Below are positions 34,903 through 45,566 of a DNA stretch of 64,000 nucleotides, piece after piece. The notes under the pieces are model-generated. The model worked only from the letters and a program-made list of their open reading frames with translations, had not been told where the DNA came from and did no database searches. The stretch spans positions 62,001 through 126,000 of the forward strand of contig JAHHIA010000016.1 in the NCBI GenBank assembly GCA_019359045.1, in the 5' to 3' direction. The DNA comes from Scytolyngbya sp. HA4215-MV1 (GTDB taxonomy: Bacteria; Cyanobacteriota; Cyanobacteriia; Leptolyngbyales; Leptolyngbyaceae). The translations under genes were made by a program, and so were the position numbers. Each line of letters begins with the position of its first letter. The first letter of the stretch is position 1.

Positions 34903-35895
34903 TTGGATAACGCGAGTCTGCCCGAACAACCGTCCCAAAAATCTGTTGAAAAAAAACAAGGCGACAAGCAGTCTAATGAAGCTTCTCAGCCCAAGGCTCC
35001 TCAAGAGGTTCCTCATTTAGAGGGTCATAGGCAACCTTCTGCCCAAGGGGTTTCTCAATCGGAGGGGGCTAAACAAAAGAACTCCAAGCTCGATAAAACT
35101 GTTGCTCCACAACCGACTGTTGCTCCGAAACCCATCAAAGCGCCCATATTATTCACAGGGGAAATTCCAGTGGCGGTGCGAGAATCGGTGGAAACCCCTT
35201 CGCGGTTTCCGCCCAAGCGCATAATGCTGTTGCTGGGGTTACTAGGGGTAGGGGCGATCGCGCTCCTTTTGGGTGGATGGGTGGCGCTGCAACTCAGACA
35301 AGCCCAATCTCAAGTTACCAACCCGACAACTAGTCCTACAACGGGCACTCCTATGCCCCAATCGACTGCCACGACAGCGCCGGATGGGACATTGCTGGGA
35401 CATTATCCCTACAACGTGGCGCCGCTGTCTGAACTACAAGCCATTGTTCCGGATGGCAGTATCAAACTACGTAAAGCGGCTGCCAACGCTTATATGACTA
35501 TGTCAGCCGCAGCGCGTGCGGATGGGGTGAATCTGACCCCAATTTCGGGTTTTCGGACTTTGGAAGACCAACAGTCGCTCTTTTTTGATGTCAAGGCTGA
35601 GCGAGGGCAGGTGGCAACCAAGCGGGCAGAGGTCAGTGCTCCGCCAGGATACAGCGAACATCACACGGGCTATGCGATCGATGTCGGCGATGGCAGTGTT
35701 CCGGCGACAAACCTGAGCCAGACGTTTGAAAAAACGGCTGCCTTTAAGTGGCTCCAGGCAAATGCAGCCCATTACAATTTTGAGATTTCCTTTACCAAAG
35801 GTAATAAGCAAGGGGTGAGCTACGAACCCTGGCACTGGCGATTTGTGGGCGATCGCGATAGTCTAGAAACCTTTTATAAGGCACGGGGCAAATAA
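34903..35895 (+). CDS. VanY-type D-alanyl-D-alanine carboxypeptidase (M15)
   Basis: The 330-residue protein has a disordered cytoplasmic N-terminus rich in Gln, Lys and Pro (about residues 1-100), one membrane segment (IMLLLGLLGVGAIALLLGGW) and an M15 peptidase domain. The zinc motif SEHHTGYAIDVGD (251-263, with His254 and Asp260 or neighbours) and the late WHWRFVGD are present, as is GFRTLEDQQSLF. It should trim peptidoglycan stem peptides in the periplasm. The start is a TTG with AGGAG seven bases upstream. Confidence 0.9.
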   Translation: MDNASLPEQPSQKSVEKKQGDKQSNEASQPKAPQEVPHLEGHRQPSAQGVSQSEGAKQKNSKLDKTVAPQPTVAPKPIKAPILFTGEIPVAVRESVETPSRFPPKRIMLLLGLLGVGAIALLLGGWVALQLRQAQSQVTNPTTSPTTGTPMPQSTATTAPDGTLLGHYPYNVAPLSELQAIVPDGSIKLRKAAANAYMTMSAAARADGVNLTPISGFRTLEDQQSLFFDVKAERGQVATKRAEVSAPPGYSEHHTGYAIDVGDGSVPATNLSQTFEKTAAFKWLQANAAHYNFEISFTKGNKQGVSYEPWHWRFVGDRDSLETFYKARGK

Positions 35896-35915
35896 TACAC
35901 AATCAACCCCTTACC

Positions 35916-37448
35916 TTACGGCAGCCAGCGGGGATGCAGACCCGATAGGGGAAGCAACTCTGGCTGGATACTAGCCCCCTTCCCTTCTAGAGAAACCAGG
36001 GGGAGGAGCCACAAGCGACTGCTGGCAATTTCTTTGCCAGTGCTGTCTTGTAAAGGTTTGTGAGTGTCTTGAGAATTGGTCACCGTTTGATCAAATAAAA
36101 TTGCCAAACCATCGGGTGCCAAACTGACCTGAATATCTCGCTGACTAGGCAGTTTTAAGAGTGGAATTAGTTTGCTTGTTTTTAACTGAATGACGCCTAA
36201 GTAGGGTTCTTCTCGGTAAGTGTCGCCGGGGATCAAAGTGGTGAGCAGACAATAAAGCAGTTGTTTCGTGGGATCAAATTGGGCACTCAGAATTGATCCC
36301 GTCGTTCGGAGCAATTCCTTTTGCAGCCCCTGGTTATTCACCAAAAACAGCGATCGCGTATAGTCCGTATTGAATTTGACCATCGCAGCTGTTGAACCGT
36401 CTCGCGAGAAGGTTAAGACCATGCCAAACTTGGGCAAAAAATCTAGGGGTTCGGCATTAGGTTGAAGCGGCAAAATTGCCAAGCCTTGCCCTTGCGAAAT
36501 CGCCAATGAGTTGCTGTCAGGGGTAATTAAGAAATCGCCGCCGGGTTGCCCTTCTAGGGGTTGAGGGGCGACTCCGGCTTTCAGTATCCAGGGACCAAAG
36601 TCGGCGGGGTCTTTCCGGTTGACCCTCTGCACCACGATCGTTTGCCCGTCAGGGGAAAGGTCAAATTTCAAATTTTGGTATCCTTTACTATCGAGCACCA
36701 ACTCTACTCTGCCCGGTTCGACGGGTTTCGGGGCTTGCGAGTGGGGGGGCCAGCCAACAGGTAAGGGTTGCGCATCAGCGGCATCAGGTGGATATACGGC
36801 AATTCCAGTTGTGACCATATACAACTTTTGCTCAAGTAACCCTTGCGCTTGGGTCTGGCGTTCCGTAGCGGCAAATAAGACGCGATCGCTCAGCGGGTAA
36901 GGCTTAAAGTCCAGTACAACCAGGTTCTTCGGGGTCAGAATCTGCTTTTTCTGCTGAGACAGGTTATACAGCACCAATCGTCCTTCTTCTTCCCCGGTGA
37001 CACCAATGTAAACAAAGGCACGATCGCGGCTTTGAAACCGCCCTGTGTAGGGTTGGATAGTGGCACGCCCGTCACCCGATTTGAGAAAACGATCCTGTGC
37101 ACCTTGCAGTTGCAATTGGTAGAGGGTGCCGTAAGGGGCAGGAACCGCCAATGTATAAGCCATTCGCCGTCCTGCCCAACTGATTTTGCCCGGTAGGGGG
37201 GGCGTGATGCGCAGATTATTTTCGACACTGGCATGATCCATCGGACGGCTAAAGTTGAGTAGAAAAGCCGTATCCTCTGCCCCAATCTGCCGATCCTGCC
37301 AATTAAAGCTGCGTACGCGGGGAGCCGAATGGCTGCCACTGATCAGCACCCCTGCAATCATTAAACTCAGGATCAGCATTAACCCGATCGCAATGCGGTC
37401 TAGAGGCTGGAAAAATGGACGATTAAGAGGAGAATTTGACCGCTGCAT
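35916..37448 (-). CDS. Membrane-anchored beta-propeller-like protein
   Basis: The 510-residue protein has one N-terminal membrane anchor (DRIAIGLMLILSLMIAGVLI), an Ig-like region (EDTAFLLNFSRPMDHASVENNL, about residues 55-130) and a long beta-rich region with repeated SPDGQTI- and SRDGSTA-like turns characteristic of beta-propellers. No catalytic motif is visible. Conserved proteins of this architecture occur in cyanobacteria; the role is unknown, perhaps in the periplasm. It converges with the VanY gene. Confidence 0.72.
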   Translation of the reverse strand: MQRSNSPLNRPFFQPLDRIAIGLMLILSLMIAGVLISGSHSAPRVRSFNWQDRQIGAEDTAFLLNFSRPMDHASVENNLRITPPLPGKISWAGRRMAYTLAVPAPYGTLYQLQLQGAQDRFLKSGDGRATIQPYTGRFQSRDRAFVYIGVTGEEEGRLVLYNLSQQKKQILTPKNLVVLDFKPYPLSDRVLFAATERQTQAQGLLEQKLYMVTTGIAVYPPDAADAQPLPVGWPPHSQAPKPVEPGRVELVLDSKGYQNLKFDLSPDGQTIVVQRVNRKDPADFGPWILKAGVAPQPLEGQPGGDFLITPDSNSLAISQGQGLAILPLQPNAEPLDFLPKFGMVLTFSRDGSTAAMVKFNTDYTRSLFLVNNQGLQKELLRTTGSILSAQFDPTKQLLYCLLTTLIPGDTYREEPYLGVIQLKTSKLIPLLKLPSQRDIQVSLAPDGLAILFDQTVTNSQDTHKPLQDSTGKEIASSRLWLLPLVSLEGKGASIQPELLPLSGLHPRWLP

Positions 37449-37566
37449 GAAGGCTTGTCAGGTAAATGAAGCAAAAGCAGAATGAACGCCTTTGCTGCCC
37501 ACCCTACTACAAAATCTGCAATCTAAAATTTACAATCTAAACTCTCCGTCTTCAACGTTTTGTTCC

Positions 37567-37854
37567 TCAGTCCTCAGGCTGATTTTTCGCGTGTAAAAAC
37601 TGCTCAATATCTGCGATCGCCTGCTCAAACAGAGCTGTGTCGAATTCCGCCTCAACATCCACGCCTGAACTTTTGCTCGCTCCGGGCAACTTATCGCGAT
37701 CGCGGCTAGGTCCGTGAGTTGCCCTTCGAGCCGTCGATCGCCCAGTTTGTTCTCTCTGAGACTCGTGCGGTTCCAAGGTTATTTGCAGTTGATCCAAAGA
37801 TTCCATAAAGGCTCTGGCTGCAGCGTGACGTTCTTGCTGACGACTTTGATCCAT
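37567..37854 (-). CDS. Small hypothetical protein
   Basis: The preferred start is the ATG at 37854 (sequence MDQSRQQERHAAARAFMESL), giving 95 residues; the open frame reaches 37953 but that extension looks non-coding. The protein has two helical ends (the second is FDTALFEQAIADIEQFLHA) joined by a polar, Arg-rich linker. I recognise no family. Confidence 0.6.
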   Translation of the reverse strand: MDQSRQQERHAAARAFMESLDQLQITLEPHESQREQTGRSTARRATHGPSRDRDKLPGASKSSGVDVEAEFDTALFEQAIADIEQFLHAKNQPED

Positions 37855-38341
37855 ATTTCGACTCCAGACTAAAAAGATCAACAATCTGCTATCTGCCGAT
37901 TTCGTACGATCGCACCCTGATGGCTCGAAACTGGCAAAATGATTCGATGACAAGCCTTAGACAGATTGTTAATATTTCTCAAGCACTCTCGATCCCACCC
38001 TGCTAAAGGCTCTTTATTTTCTACGAGATAGGTCCTTTTTGGCAAAAGGGGGGTTCTCGCTCCTCACCACCGTCTAATCATGAAAGCGATCTAGAAACAA
38101 ATGTTTGAACATTTCGAAAAGGTCAGCATAACGAATTTTGTTCGAAAATAAGGGTTCCTCTCTATGCATAACTTGCCCAGATTGGTAACCAATCTTGTAA
38201 CCTCAGCAGGAGACAAAATATGAAATCGGCACCCTGTCCAAAGCGTTATGAGAGAATGAACCCCTTTGTTTTGAGATCGCACCTTTTCTGCTGTGTGCGG
38301 ATAGTCGAGAATAGATAAAGATAAGAAACCGGGAGGCACGA
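37855..38341. other. Intergenic region upstream of lpdA
   Basis: This 487-base gap holds the lpdA promoter and leader. I see no gene. The minus frames at 38091-38354 and 38246-38551 overlap the lpdA start and are rejected. Confidence 0.4.
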
Positions 38342-39772
38342 GTGACTGAGGCATTTGATTACGACCTGATCATCATTGGTGCTGGAGTGGGTGGTCATGC
38401 TGCTGCCCTTCATGCAGTCAGTAGTGGCTTGAAAACTGCCATTGTAGAAGCCGGAGAGATGGGGGGCACCTGTGTGAATCGAGGGTGTATCCCTTCCAAG
38501 GCACTGCTCGCAGCAGCGGGGCGGGTGCGGGAATTGCGCAATGCGCATCATCTGAAAACTCTAGGTATCCAGGTTGGGGCAGTAGACTTTGACCGTCAGG
38601 CAATCTCTGACCATGCCACCAATACCGTGACCAAATTGCGCAACGATTTGACGAATAGCCTGAAGCGTATGGGAGTCGTTGTGATCCATGGGTGGGCAAA
38701 AGTTGCAGGGAACCAAAAAATTTCGGTTACCACTGCAGAGGGTGAAAAGACACTTACAGCCCAAGAAATAATCTTGGCTCCCGGTTCGGTGCCCTTTGTG
38801 CCACCGGGGATTGAGATTGATGGCAAAACGGTATTTACCAGTGATGATGGGGTCCGTCTGGAGTCTTTGCCTCCCTGGGTCGCGATTATTGGCAGTGGTT
38901 ACATTGGGTTGGAGTTTTCGGATGTCTACTCGGCGTTGGGGTGTGAAATTACCTTGATCGAGGCGCTGGATCAGTTGATGCCTGGGTTTGATCCCGATAT
39001 TGCTAAACTGGCGCAGCGAGTCCTGATTACTCCTCGTGACATTGAGACCAAGGTGGGTGTGCTGGCACAGAAGGTGATTCCCGGTTCACCTGTGGTGATT
39101 GAGTTGGTGGATGCTAAAACCAAAGAGCCTGTCGAAGTAATGGAAGTGGATGCTTGTCTGGTAGCAACTGGGCGCATTCCTCTGACGAAAGATTTGGGTC
39201 TGGAGTCGGTAGGCATTGAGTTAGATCGGCGGGGTTTTATTCCCGTCAATGAGGATCTGGCGGTGGTATTAGATGGAGAACCGATCCCCCATTTGTGGGC
39301 GATCGGGGACGCAACTGGCAAGATGATGTTGGCTCATGTCGCTTCAGCACAGGGAATTGCAGTGGTAGATACGATCGGTGGCAAGCCTCGACAGGTCGAT
39401 TATCTGAGTATTCCGGCGGCTGCCTTTACCCATCCTGAGATTGCCTTTGTTGGGTTGACAGAACCGGCTGCCCAAGAACGGGGACGGGCAGAAGGGTTTG
39501 AAGTGGCAACCACACGGACTTATTTCAAGGGCAACTCGAAGGCGATCGCCGAAGGAGAAACCGATGGTATTACCAAAGTCATCTATCGGCAAGATACGGG
39601 TGAAGTGTTGGGCGTGCACATTTTTGGCTTGCACGCTTCGGATCTGATTCATGAAGCTGCCAATGCGATCGCTCAGCACCAATCGGTGACTCATCTGGCG
39701 CATCTGGTTCATGCTCACCCCACTTTGTCAGAAGTGCTGGATGAAGCCTACAAACGCGCAGTGACAGTGTAA
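38342..39772 (+). CDS. lpdA: Dihydrolipoyl dehydrogenase
   Basis: This FAD enzyme reoxidises dihydrolipoyl groups in pyruvate dehydrogenase and related complexes. The 476-residue protein has FAD motif [15 protein letters not shown], the redox disulphide [15 protein letters not shown] (C44, C49), a NAD-binding [13 protein letters not shown], the second FAD motif [14 protein letters not shown] and the C-terminal [14 protein letters not shown] with the active-site His. The start is a GTG with GGGAGG just upstream. Confidence 0.97.
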   Translation: MTEAFDYDLIIIGAGVGGHAAALHAVSSGLKTAIVEAGEMGGTCVNRGCIPSKALLAAAGRVRELRNAHHLKTLGIQVGAVDFDRQAISDHATNTVTKLRNDLTNSLKRMGVVVIHGWAKVAGNQKISVTTAEGEKTLTAQEIILAPGSVPFVPPGIEIDGKTVFTSDDGVRLESLPPWVAIIGSGYIGLEFSDVYSALGCEITLIEALDQLMPGFDPDIAKLAQRVLITPRDIETKVGVLAQKVIPGSPVVIELVDAKTKEPVEVMEVDACLVATGRIPLTKDLGLESVGIELDRRGFIPVNEDLAVVLDGEPIPHLWAIGDATGKMMLAHVASAQGIAVVDTIGGKPRQVDYLSIPAAAFTHPEIAFVGLTEPAAQERGRAEGFEVATTRTYFKGNSKAIAEGETDGITKVIYRQDTGEVLGVHIFGLHASDLIHEAANAIAQHQSVTHLAHLVHAHPTLSEVLDEAYKRAVTV

Positions 39773-39901
39773 TCTTTTGGCTGAGAACGTTAGACTCTAG
39801 ACTATGAACTTGATACAACCGATCTGAGAAACCATGAGGTCTGTTGGGTAAAGTTTGTAGTCTCCTGTCCTTTGCGTATTCACAGGTCGTGAATATTCGT
39901 T

Positions 39902-40768
39902 GTGAAAACACTTTTGCTGGGTCTCAAAGCAGATCACTTCCGTCATCCCCTCGATCTGGAGGCTACGGCTGCCCTCCGGCAATTGCCAGGTCTGGATATG
40001 CTGGTTCGCAACTTGTTAGGTCCACTTGCCGAAAAGTTTCTGTATTTAGAAAATATTGCTGCCAGTGTGCAAATCAGTGAGCAACAGTTGCCGCATTTGC
40101 ATCGTCTGTTAGTGGATGCGTGTCATACCCTGGATCTGGAAGTGCCCCAATTTTACGTACGGCAGCATCCGGTGCCGAATGCCTACACGTTTGCTATGCG
40201 AGGCAAGCAACCGTTTATTGTGCTGCATACATCGCTGATTGATTTATTGACTGAGGCAGAAATTCAGGCGGTAATTGCCCATGAACTAGGTCACCTCAAG
40301 TGCGACCATGGGGTTTATTTAACTTTGGCAAATATTTTAGTGCTGGCAGCCGGGCAATTGCCGACTCTGGGCGGTGCACTGGCACAAAGCTTGCAGGGGC
40401 AGTTATTAGAATGGTTGCGGTGTGCTGAGTTCACCTGCGATCGGGCGGCTCTGTTGGCGACGCAAGATGCCCGTACCGTGAGTTCGGTGCTGATGAAGCT
40501 GGCGGGAGGTTCCCCTACTTTATCCAACCAACTCAACCTGGATGCGTTTTTGGCACAGGCACGCGCCTACGAAGCGATTGGCAATGATGACCTCGGCGCA
40601 TTGCTGAAGCAAGCCCACACGGCACAATTGACTCATCCAGTGCCAGTGTTGCGGGCAAAAGAGATCGATCGCTGGTCTAGCAGTCAGGACTACTATGGCT
40701 TGCTGCGACAGCGATCTCAACCAGAAGCGGAAAAAACGGCTGCGTCTGGAGGCTGGCGCAATTGGTAA
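39902..40768 (+). CDS. M48 family metallopeptidase
   Basis: The 288-residue protein has the zinc motif VIAHELGHLKCDHG (H127, E128, H131) and a downstream CDRAALL segment that supplies the third ligand region, EFTCDRA. The membrane region TLANILVLAAGQL follows the zinc motif. It is like HtpX/CAAX-type M48 peptidases of cyanobacteria, which act in protein quality control. It starts with a GTG. It converges with fusA across a strong shared terminator. Confidence 0.92.
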   Translation: MKTLLLGLKADHFRHPLDLEATAALRQLPGLDMLVRNLLGPLAEKFLYLENIAASVQISEQQLPHLHRLLVDACHTLDLEVPQFYVRQHPVPNAYTFAMRGKQPFIVLHTSLIDLLTEAEIQAVIAHELGHLKCDHGVYLTLANILVLAAGQLPTLGGALAQSLQGQLLEWLRCAEFTCDRAALLATQDARTVSSVLMKLAGGSPTLSNQLNLDAFLAQARAYEAIGNDDLGALLKQAHTAQLTHPVPVLRAKEIDRWSSSQDYYGLLRQRSQPEAEKTAASGGWRNW

Positions 40769-40772
40769 AAAA

Positions 40773-40804
40773 GGGGGTAGCAGGATGTAAATCCTGCTAC
40801 CCCC
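40773..40804. terminator. Bidirectional terminator between the M48 gene and fusA
   Basis: GGGGGTAGCAGGAT and ATCCTGCTACCCCC form a perfect 14-bp stem with a four-base loop. A-rich sequence lies to the left, which reads as a T run for the minus strand, and T-rich sequence (TTTTC) follows on the right, so both converging genes can be ended here. Confidence 0.9.
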
Positions 40805-40856
40805 TGAATTTTCTCAGCTACCCTGCTGAGCCTGCATAGCAGGCAAGCTCAGATAT

Positions 40857-42944
40857 TTAGGCAGCTGCTTGGCGTTCTTTGGCTTCTTTGATGACAGCTT
40901 CTGCCACATTGGCTGGGCAAGGGGCGTAATGCGAGAACTCCATGGAAAATTGCCCCCGACCCGAAGTCATGGTGCGCAGATCTCCGATGTAGCCAAACAT
41001 CTCGCTCAAAGGCACATCTGCCTTAATGCGTGCTCCTGTGGCAGCCGCATCCTGGGATTTGATCATGCCACGACGACGGTTCAGGTCGCCGATGACATCC
41101 CCCACGTAGTCATCGGGGGTGAACACATCGACTTTCATGATCGGCTCTAGCAACTGGGGCCCTGCCTTGGGCAACGATTGCCGATAGGCAGCTCTAGCAG
41201 CAACCTCGAAGGCGATCGCCGATGAGTCTACCGGGTGGTAACCGCCATCCGTCAGGGTAACCTTTAAGTCTACGCAGGGGTAGCCTGCCAGAGGTCCTTT
41301 GACGATGCTGGCTTCAAACCCTTTTTGTACAGCGGGCCAATATTCCCTGGGAACGTTACCGCCAGTCACTTTCGATTCAAACTGGAAGCCGCTACCCGGT
41401 TCGCCTGGCTCAATGACGTAATCGATCTTGCCGTACTGACCGGAACCTCCCGACTGTTTCTTGTGGGTGTAGCTGTCTTCAAGCCGCTTGGTAATGGATT
41501 CCCGATAGGCAACCTGGGGTTTGCCCACTTCCACTTCTACACCATGGGTCCGCTTTAGGATATCGACTTTAATGTCGAGGTGCAGTTCGCCCATACCTTT
41601 GAGAATGGTTTCACCGCTTTCCTTATCGGTTTCTACATGGAAGGAGGGATCTTCTTGAACCATCTTGCTCAGAGCTGCCCCCATCTTCTCATCGGTGCCT
41701 TTCTTCTTGGGAGCAACCGCGATCGAAATCACCGGTTCAGGGAAAACCATTGGTTCCAGTGTTGCCGGGAACTTAGGATCGCAGATAGTATGTCCAGTCT
41801 GGACATTTTTCATACCGACGATCGCCACAATGTCCCCTGCTTGTGCCGAATCCACTTCTTCGCGATCGTTGGCGTGCATTTCCACTAAACGGCTTACCCG
41901 CTCAGTTTTGCCTGTAGCCGTATTGAGAACTGTATCACCCTTCGATAGGGTGCCAGAGTAGATGCGAGTAAAGGTCAAGCTCCCAAAACGATCATCCATA
42001 ATCTTGAACGCCAATGCTCGGAGCGGCTTGTCTGCATCAACGTAGGCAAGCCCACCGGTTGGGTTGCCTTCCAGATCCATTTCCGGCTGGGGAGCGACTT
42101 CGATTGGATTGGGTAAGTAGTCTACCACTGCATCCAGCACAAGTTGCACCCCTTTGTTTTTAAAGGAGGAACCACAATAGGTTGGGAAGAAGGCAAGCTG
42201 GCAAGTTCCTTTATGAATACACCGCTTGATCTCGTCGATGGTGAGTTCTTCCCCTTCCAGGTACTTCTCCATCAATTCATCATCTTGCTCAACTGCCAGT
42301 TCAATCAACTGTTCACGGTAGGTTTCGACATCATCCACCATGTCAGCCGGGACATCTTCAATTTTGTAGTTCATCGGATCACCCGAGTCATCCCAGATCC
42401 AGGCTTTACGAGTCAGCAGATCGACGACACCTCGGAATTCTTCTTCCACCCCGATCGGGAGCACCATGACCAGCGGCTTGGCAGCCAAAATTTGGTCGAT
42501 TTGCTTGACTACCCGGAAGAAATCGGCGCCTGTGCGATCGAGCTTGTTGATGTAGATGATTCGAGCCACCTTGGAGTCGTTGGCATAACGCCAGTTGGTT
42601 TCGGATTGAGGTTCAACCCCACCGGAACCGCAAAACACGCCGACCCCACCGTCCAGCACCTTGAGAGAACGATAGACCTCAATGGTGAAATCGACGTGTC
42701 CGGGAGTGTCGATGATATTTAACTGGTGATCTTTCCAAAAACAAGAGGTGGCAGCCGATTGAATCGTAATGCCTCGCTCTTGCTCCTGCTCCATGAAGTC
42801 CGTGGTTGCCGCACCATCGTGTACCTCACCGATCTTGTGGATTTTGCCGGTGAGTTTCAGAATTCGTTCGGTGGTGGTTGTCTTGCCCGCATCGACGTGA
42901 GCGAAGATACCAATATTTCGATAGCGCGTGATGTCTTTTTTCAT
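40857..42944 (-). CDS. Elongation factor G paralogue
   Basis: This 695-residue GTPase moves tRNA and mRNA through the ribosome or acts in a related ribosome step. G-motifs are intact: [12 protein letters not shown] (15-26), [18 protein letters not shown]; domains II-V follow (for example GEQ-like [12 protein letters not shown] region and [16 protein letters not shown]). The N-terminus ([36 protein letters not shown] and [19 protein letters not shown]) is like the EF-G2-type factors, not the usual cyanobacterial EF-G with its MAR start. It is not beside rpsL, rpsG or tufA, so it is probably a second EF-G. I therefore leave the symbol blank. Confidence 0.9.
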   Translation of the reverse strand: MKKDITRYRNIGIFAHVDAGKTTTTERILKLTGKIHKIGEVHDGAATTDFMEQEQERGITIQSAATSCFWKDHQLNIIDTPGHVDFTIEVYRSLKVLDGGVGVFCGSGGVEPQSETNWRYANDSKVARIIYINKLDRTGADFFRVVKQIDQILAAKPLVMVLPIGVEEEFRGVVDLLTRKAWIWDDSGDPMNYKIEDVPADMVDDVETYREQLIELAVEQDDELMEKYLEGEELTIDEIKRCIHKGTCQLAFFPTYCGSSFKNKGVQLVLDAVVDYLPNPIEVAPQPEMDLEGNPTGGLAYVDADKPLRALAFKIMDDRFGSLTFTRIYSGTLSKGDTVLNTATGKTERVSRLVEMHANDREEVDSAQAGDIVAIVGMKNVQTGHTICDPKFPATLEPMVFPEPVISIAVAPKKKGTDEKMGAALSKMVQEDPSFHVETDKESGETILKGMGELHLDIKVDILKRTHGVEVEVGKPQVAYRESITKRLEDSYTHKKQSGGSGQYGKIDYVIEPGEPGSGFQFESKVTGGNVPREYWPAVQKGFEASIVKGPLAGYPCVDLKVTLTDGGYHPVDSSAIAFEVAARAAYRQSLPKAGPQLLEPIMKVDVFTPDDYVGDVIGDLNRRRGMIKSQDAAATGARIKADVPLSEMFGYIGDLRTMTSGRGQFSMEFSHYAPCPANVAEAVIKEAKERQAAA

Positions 42945-43445
42945 ACTCTGCTCTCTAGTTCAGTGCGACAAACCGTGGATGATCACCTGCAAAAGTTATT
43001 GATAGAAAATCGGGGTCGTTTTTTTAGCCAGTGCAAGCTGATCTCAATCACGCAGGACATGATTTGAAGCCTTTTTATGGCTATCGCGACATCGCCAATC
43101 ATAAACAATTGTAAAAGACTCCGACCACAAAGTGGAAGAGAATCTTAAGAGGTGACTCTAGCGTTCCCCAACTCTAGCGGAATCAACCGATCGGGTGGCT
43201 CCAAAACAGCCTCCTGCCACTCCCTTGGCTGCCTGCATCCGCTTTGCTTCTATCAATACTTTAGTTCTATCAATTCTTAACAAAAAAGTGTCCCATTTCA
43301 GGCGTTCGCTCACGACACTTTTCTTTGGTTGGATGCTTAGTGGTACATTTCAAGCTACCCGCTGAACTGATTTCCATGGTGAACCCATATTCCTCCTATT
43401 CTAGCAGGAGAACAGCGAAAACGACTGTGAGGTAGGGCTTTATTC
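42945..43445. other. Intergenic region upstream of the EF-G gene
   Basis: This 501-base gap lies between the 5' end of the EF-G paralogue gene and the 3' end of the ethylene-receptor-like kinase gene. It should hold the EF-G promoter. A short inverted repeat (TCCTCCTATTCTAGCAGGAGA) lies near 43391-43411. I see no gene. Confidence 0.4.
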
Positions 43446-45566
43446 CTAGAATGCTTTCGGTCGTTTGGGCCAGGTGAAGCGAAATATGCTGCCTGCTCCC
43501 AATTGCGAGGTCAGTGTAATGGTTCCCCCTTCAGTTTCGATGATTTTTTTGACGATCGATAAACCGACTCCGGTGTTTTCTTGTTCGTCACGCGGTTTAA
43601 GTGTTTGGAAAATGGTGAAGATTTTGGTGTGGTGTTGGGCATCAATACCGGGACCGTCATCTGCAACAGCAAAGTCGTAGAACTGGGCATGTTCCTGAAC
43701 GGAGATCTGGATCCGTCCCGAAGCACGGTGATGATGTTTGACGGCATTGCTGATCAGATTGGCAAAGACCTGACTCATTAACAAGGGTTTAGTGGTAAGC
43801 GTGGGTAGGTTGGAGGCGATGTCAATGGTAAATGCCGGATTGGGACTCAAGGAATCGACGACCTCCAGTAGGAGTTGGTTGACATCGACGGTTTGGACAG
43901 CGGTTTCCATCCGCCCCACACGCGAATATTCGAGTAATCCATTAATCAAAGATTCCATGCGATAAACGCGACTGCGGAGCAGTTCCATTTGATGACGATT
44001 TTCTGCGGGCAGGAGGTCTGCTAGGTCTTCTTCTAACCAAAGAGAGAGATTGGCGATCGCTCGCAGGGGAGCTTTTAGATCATGAGAAACCACATAAGCA
44101 AACTGATCCAATTCCTGATTGCGTTCCTGGAGTAGGGCGGTGGTTTGCGACAGAATGGTATTCAACCGAGTCAGTTCCTCCGCCCGCTCCGTTAGGAACT
44201 GTTCAGTGCGTTTGAGATCGGTAATTTCGCGTACTGTGATGTTGATGCCCATCACCCCGCCCTGACTGTCGGTGAGTGGATAATAGTTGACCAGCCAATC
44301 TCGCTCAATATCTGGTTCTTTGGGGAGGCAGCCATGTACTTCCTGATTGAGCACAGGCACCCCTTTCTCCATCACTTCCTGAAAAAACTGAGCTTGAATA
44401 TTACCGAGAGCTCCTAGTATTTCCTGGACGGTCTGTCCGATATGCTGTTCGATCGTAAATCCGTTGATTTCTGCCAGATACTCGTTGATGCGAATGTAGC
44501 GTAATTGAGTATCTAGGACGCAGAGACCCACAGGAGCCGTGGCATAGATCGCTTCAATTTCTGCCAGTTGTCGCTTGGTGGTTTCTTCGCTCAGGCGTAG
44601 GGTGGCTTCGGCTTGTTTGCGCTGAGTAATATCCAATACTATGCCTGCCATCCGCACTGGGTTTCCCTGGGCGGTATAGGTTGCGCGTCCAAATCCATCG
44701 ATCCAGCGGATTTGTCCATTTGGCAACAGCACTCGATGTTCAACATCAAAGTCGGTATGGTTTTGGAGTGCTAGTTGCAGTTCCTTTTCCACCCAGGGCA
44801 AATCTTCGGGGTGAACCCGGTTTGACCAATCTGCATAGGTGCGCACAGGCGTGCCTGCTTCGTAGCCAAAGATGGTTTCGTGATATGGCGTCCAAAACAA
44901 CTGATCGGTGGAAAGATCCCATGCCCAGGAACCCATTTTGGCGGCATCTAGTGCCAAGTTGAGTCGTTCGACGTAGATTTGCAGTTCAGCTTTGGTGGTT
45001 TCGGCTTGGCTGCGAGCTTCTTGTTCTCGGAGTAAGGAGGCTTCAACTTGCTGCTTGGAGGTGGCAATTTGAGTCGTTCGTTCTGCCACTAGCTGCTCTA
45101 GATGGATTTGATAATGTTTGAGTTCTTGTTCGGCTTTGATGCGATCGGCAATTTGCAATTGGAGCGCTTCGTTGGCTTGTCGAAGTTGTGCGGGGCTGGG
45201 CAGGGTCAGGGCTTTAGGAACGATCGGAATGAGGACGATCGCCGTAAATACAGACACGATCGCCGTCACTGCCTTCAGTGCACCCGACAGCCAATAGACC
45301 GGGTGCCAGAGGGTCCAAACCGCCATCAAATGAGTGGTGCCACAGGCAACAATGAACGTACTGAAGAGCAAAAAGATCCAATAGAAAGGCAGATCTTGTC
45401 GTCGCCGTACAAAGTAGAGCAGGGTCAGCGGGATGGAATAGTATGCCAGCGCGATGAATGTATCGGACAGGAGATGAAGCCATACCAGACCTGGCTTCCA
45501 GAGATAACAATGTCCATGCGGAATAAATGAGTCTGAACTCAGGAATTGGCTCCAAATATCCAGCAT
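43446..45566 (-). CDS. Ethylene-receptor-like sensor histidine kinase
   Basis: The 706-residue protein starts with three membrane segments that match the ethylene-binding domain of plant ETR1 and the cyanobacterial receptor SynEtr1. Asp35, Tyr42, Cys75 and His79 (in ACGTTHLMAVW) have the same spacing as ETR1 D25, Y32, C65 and H69, the copper and ethylene ligand set. A coiled coil, two PAS domains (about 205-315 and 335-450) and a kinase module follow, with His495 in VVSHDLKAPLR and a HATPase domain (NLISNAVKHH, VADDGPGID, GVGLSIV). It could sense ethylene or light-linked signals. No partner regulator is adjacent. Confidence 0.92.
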   Translation of the reverse strand: MLDIWSQFLSSDSFIPHGHCYLWKPGLVWLHLLSDTFIALAYYSIPLTLLYFVRRRQDLPFYWIFLLFSTFIVACGTTHLMAVWTLWHPVYWLSGALKAVTAIVSVFTAIVLIPIVPKALTLPSPAQLRQANEALQLQIADRIKAEQELKHYQIHLEQLVAERTTQIATSKQQVEASLLREQEARSQAETTKAELQIYVERLNLALDAAKMGSWAWDLSTDQLFWTPYHETIFGYEAGTPVRTYADWSNRVHPEDLPWVEKELQLALQNHTDFDVEHRVLLPNGQIRWIDGFGRATYTAQGNPVRMAGIVLDITQRKQAEATLRLSEETTKRQLAEIEAIYATAPVGLCVLDTQLRYIRINEYLAEINGFTIEQHIGQTVQEILGALGNIQAQFFQEVMEKGVPVLNQEVHGCLPKEPDIERDWLVNYYPLTDSQGGVMGINITVREITDLKRTEQFLTERAEELTRLNTILSQTTALLQERNQELDQFAYVVSHDLKAPLRAIANLSLWLEEDLADLLPAENRHQMELLRSRVYRMESLINGLLEYSRVGRMETAVQTVDVNQLLLEVVDSLSPNPAFTIDIASNLPTLTTKPLLMSQVFANLISNAVKHHHRASGRIQISVQEHAQFYDFAVADDGPGIDAQHHTKIFTIFQTLKPRDEQENTGVGLSIVKKIIETEGGTITLTSQLGAGSIFRFTWPKRPKAF

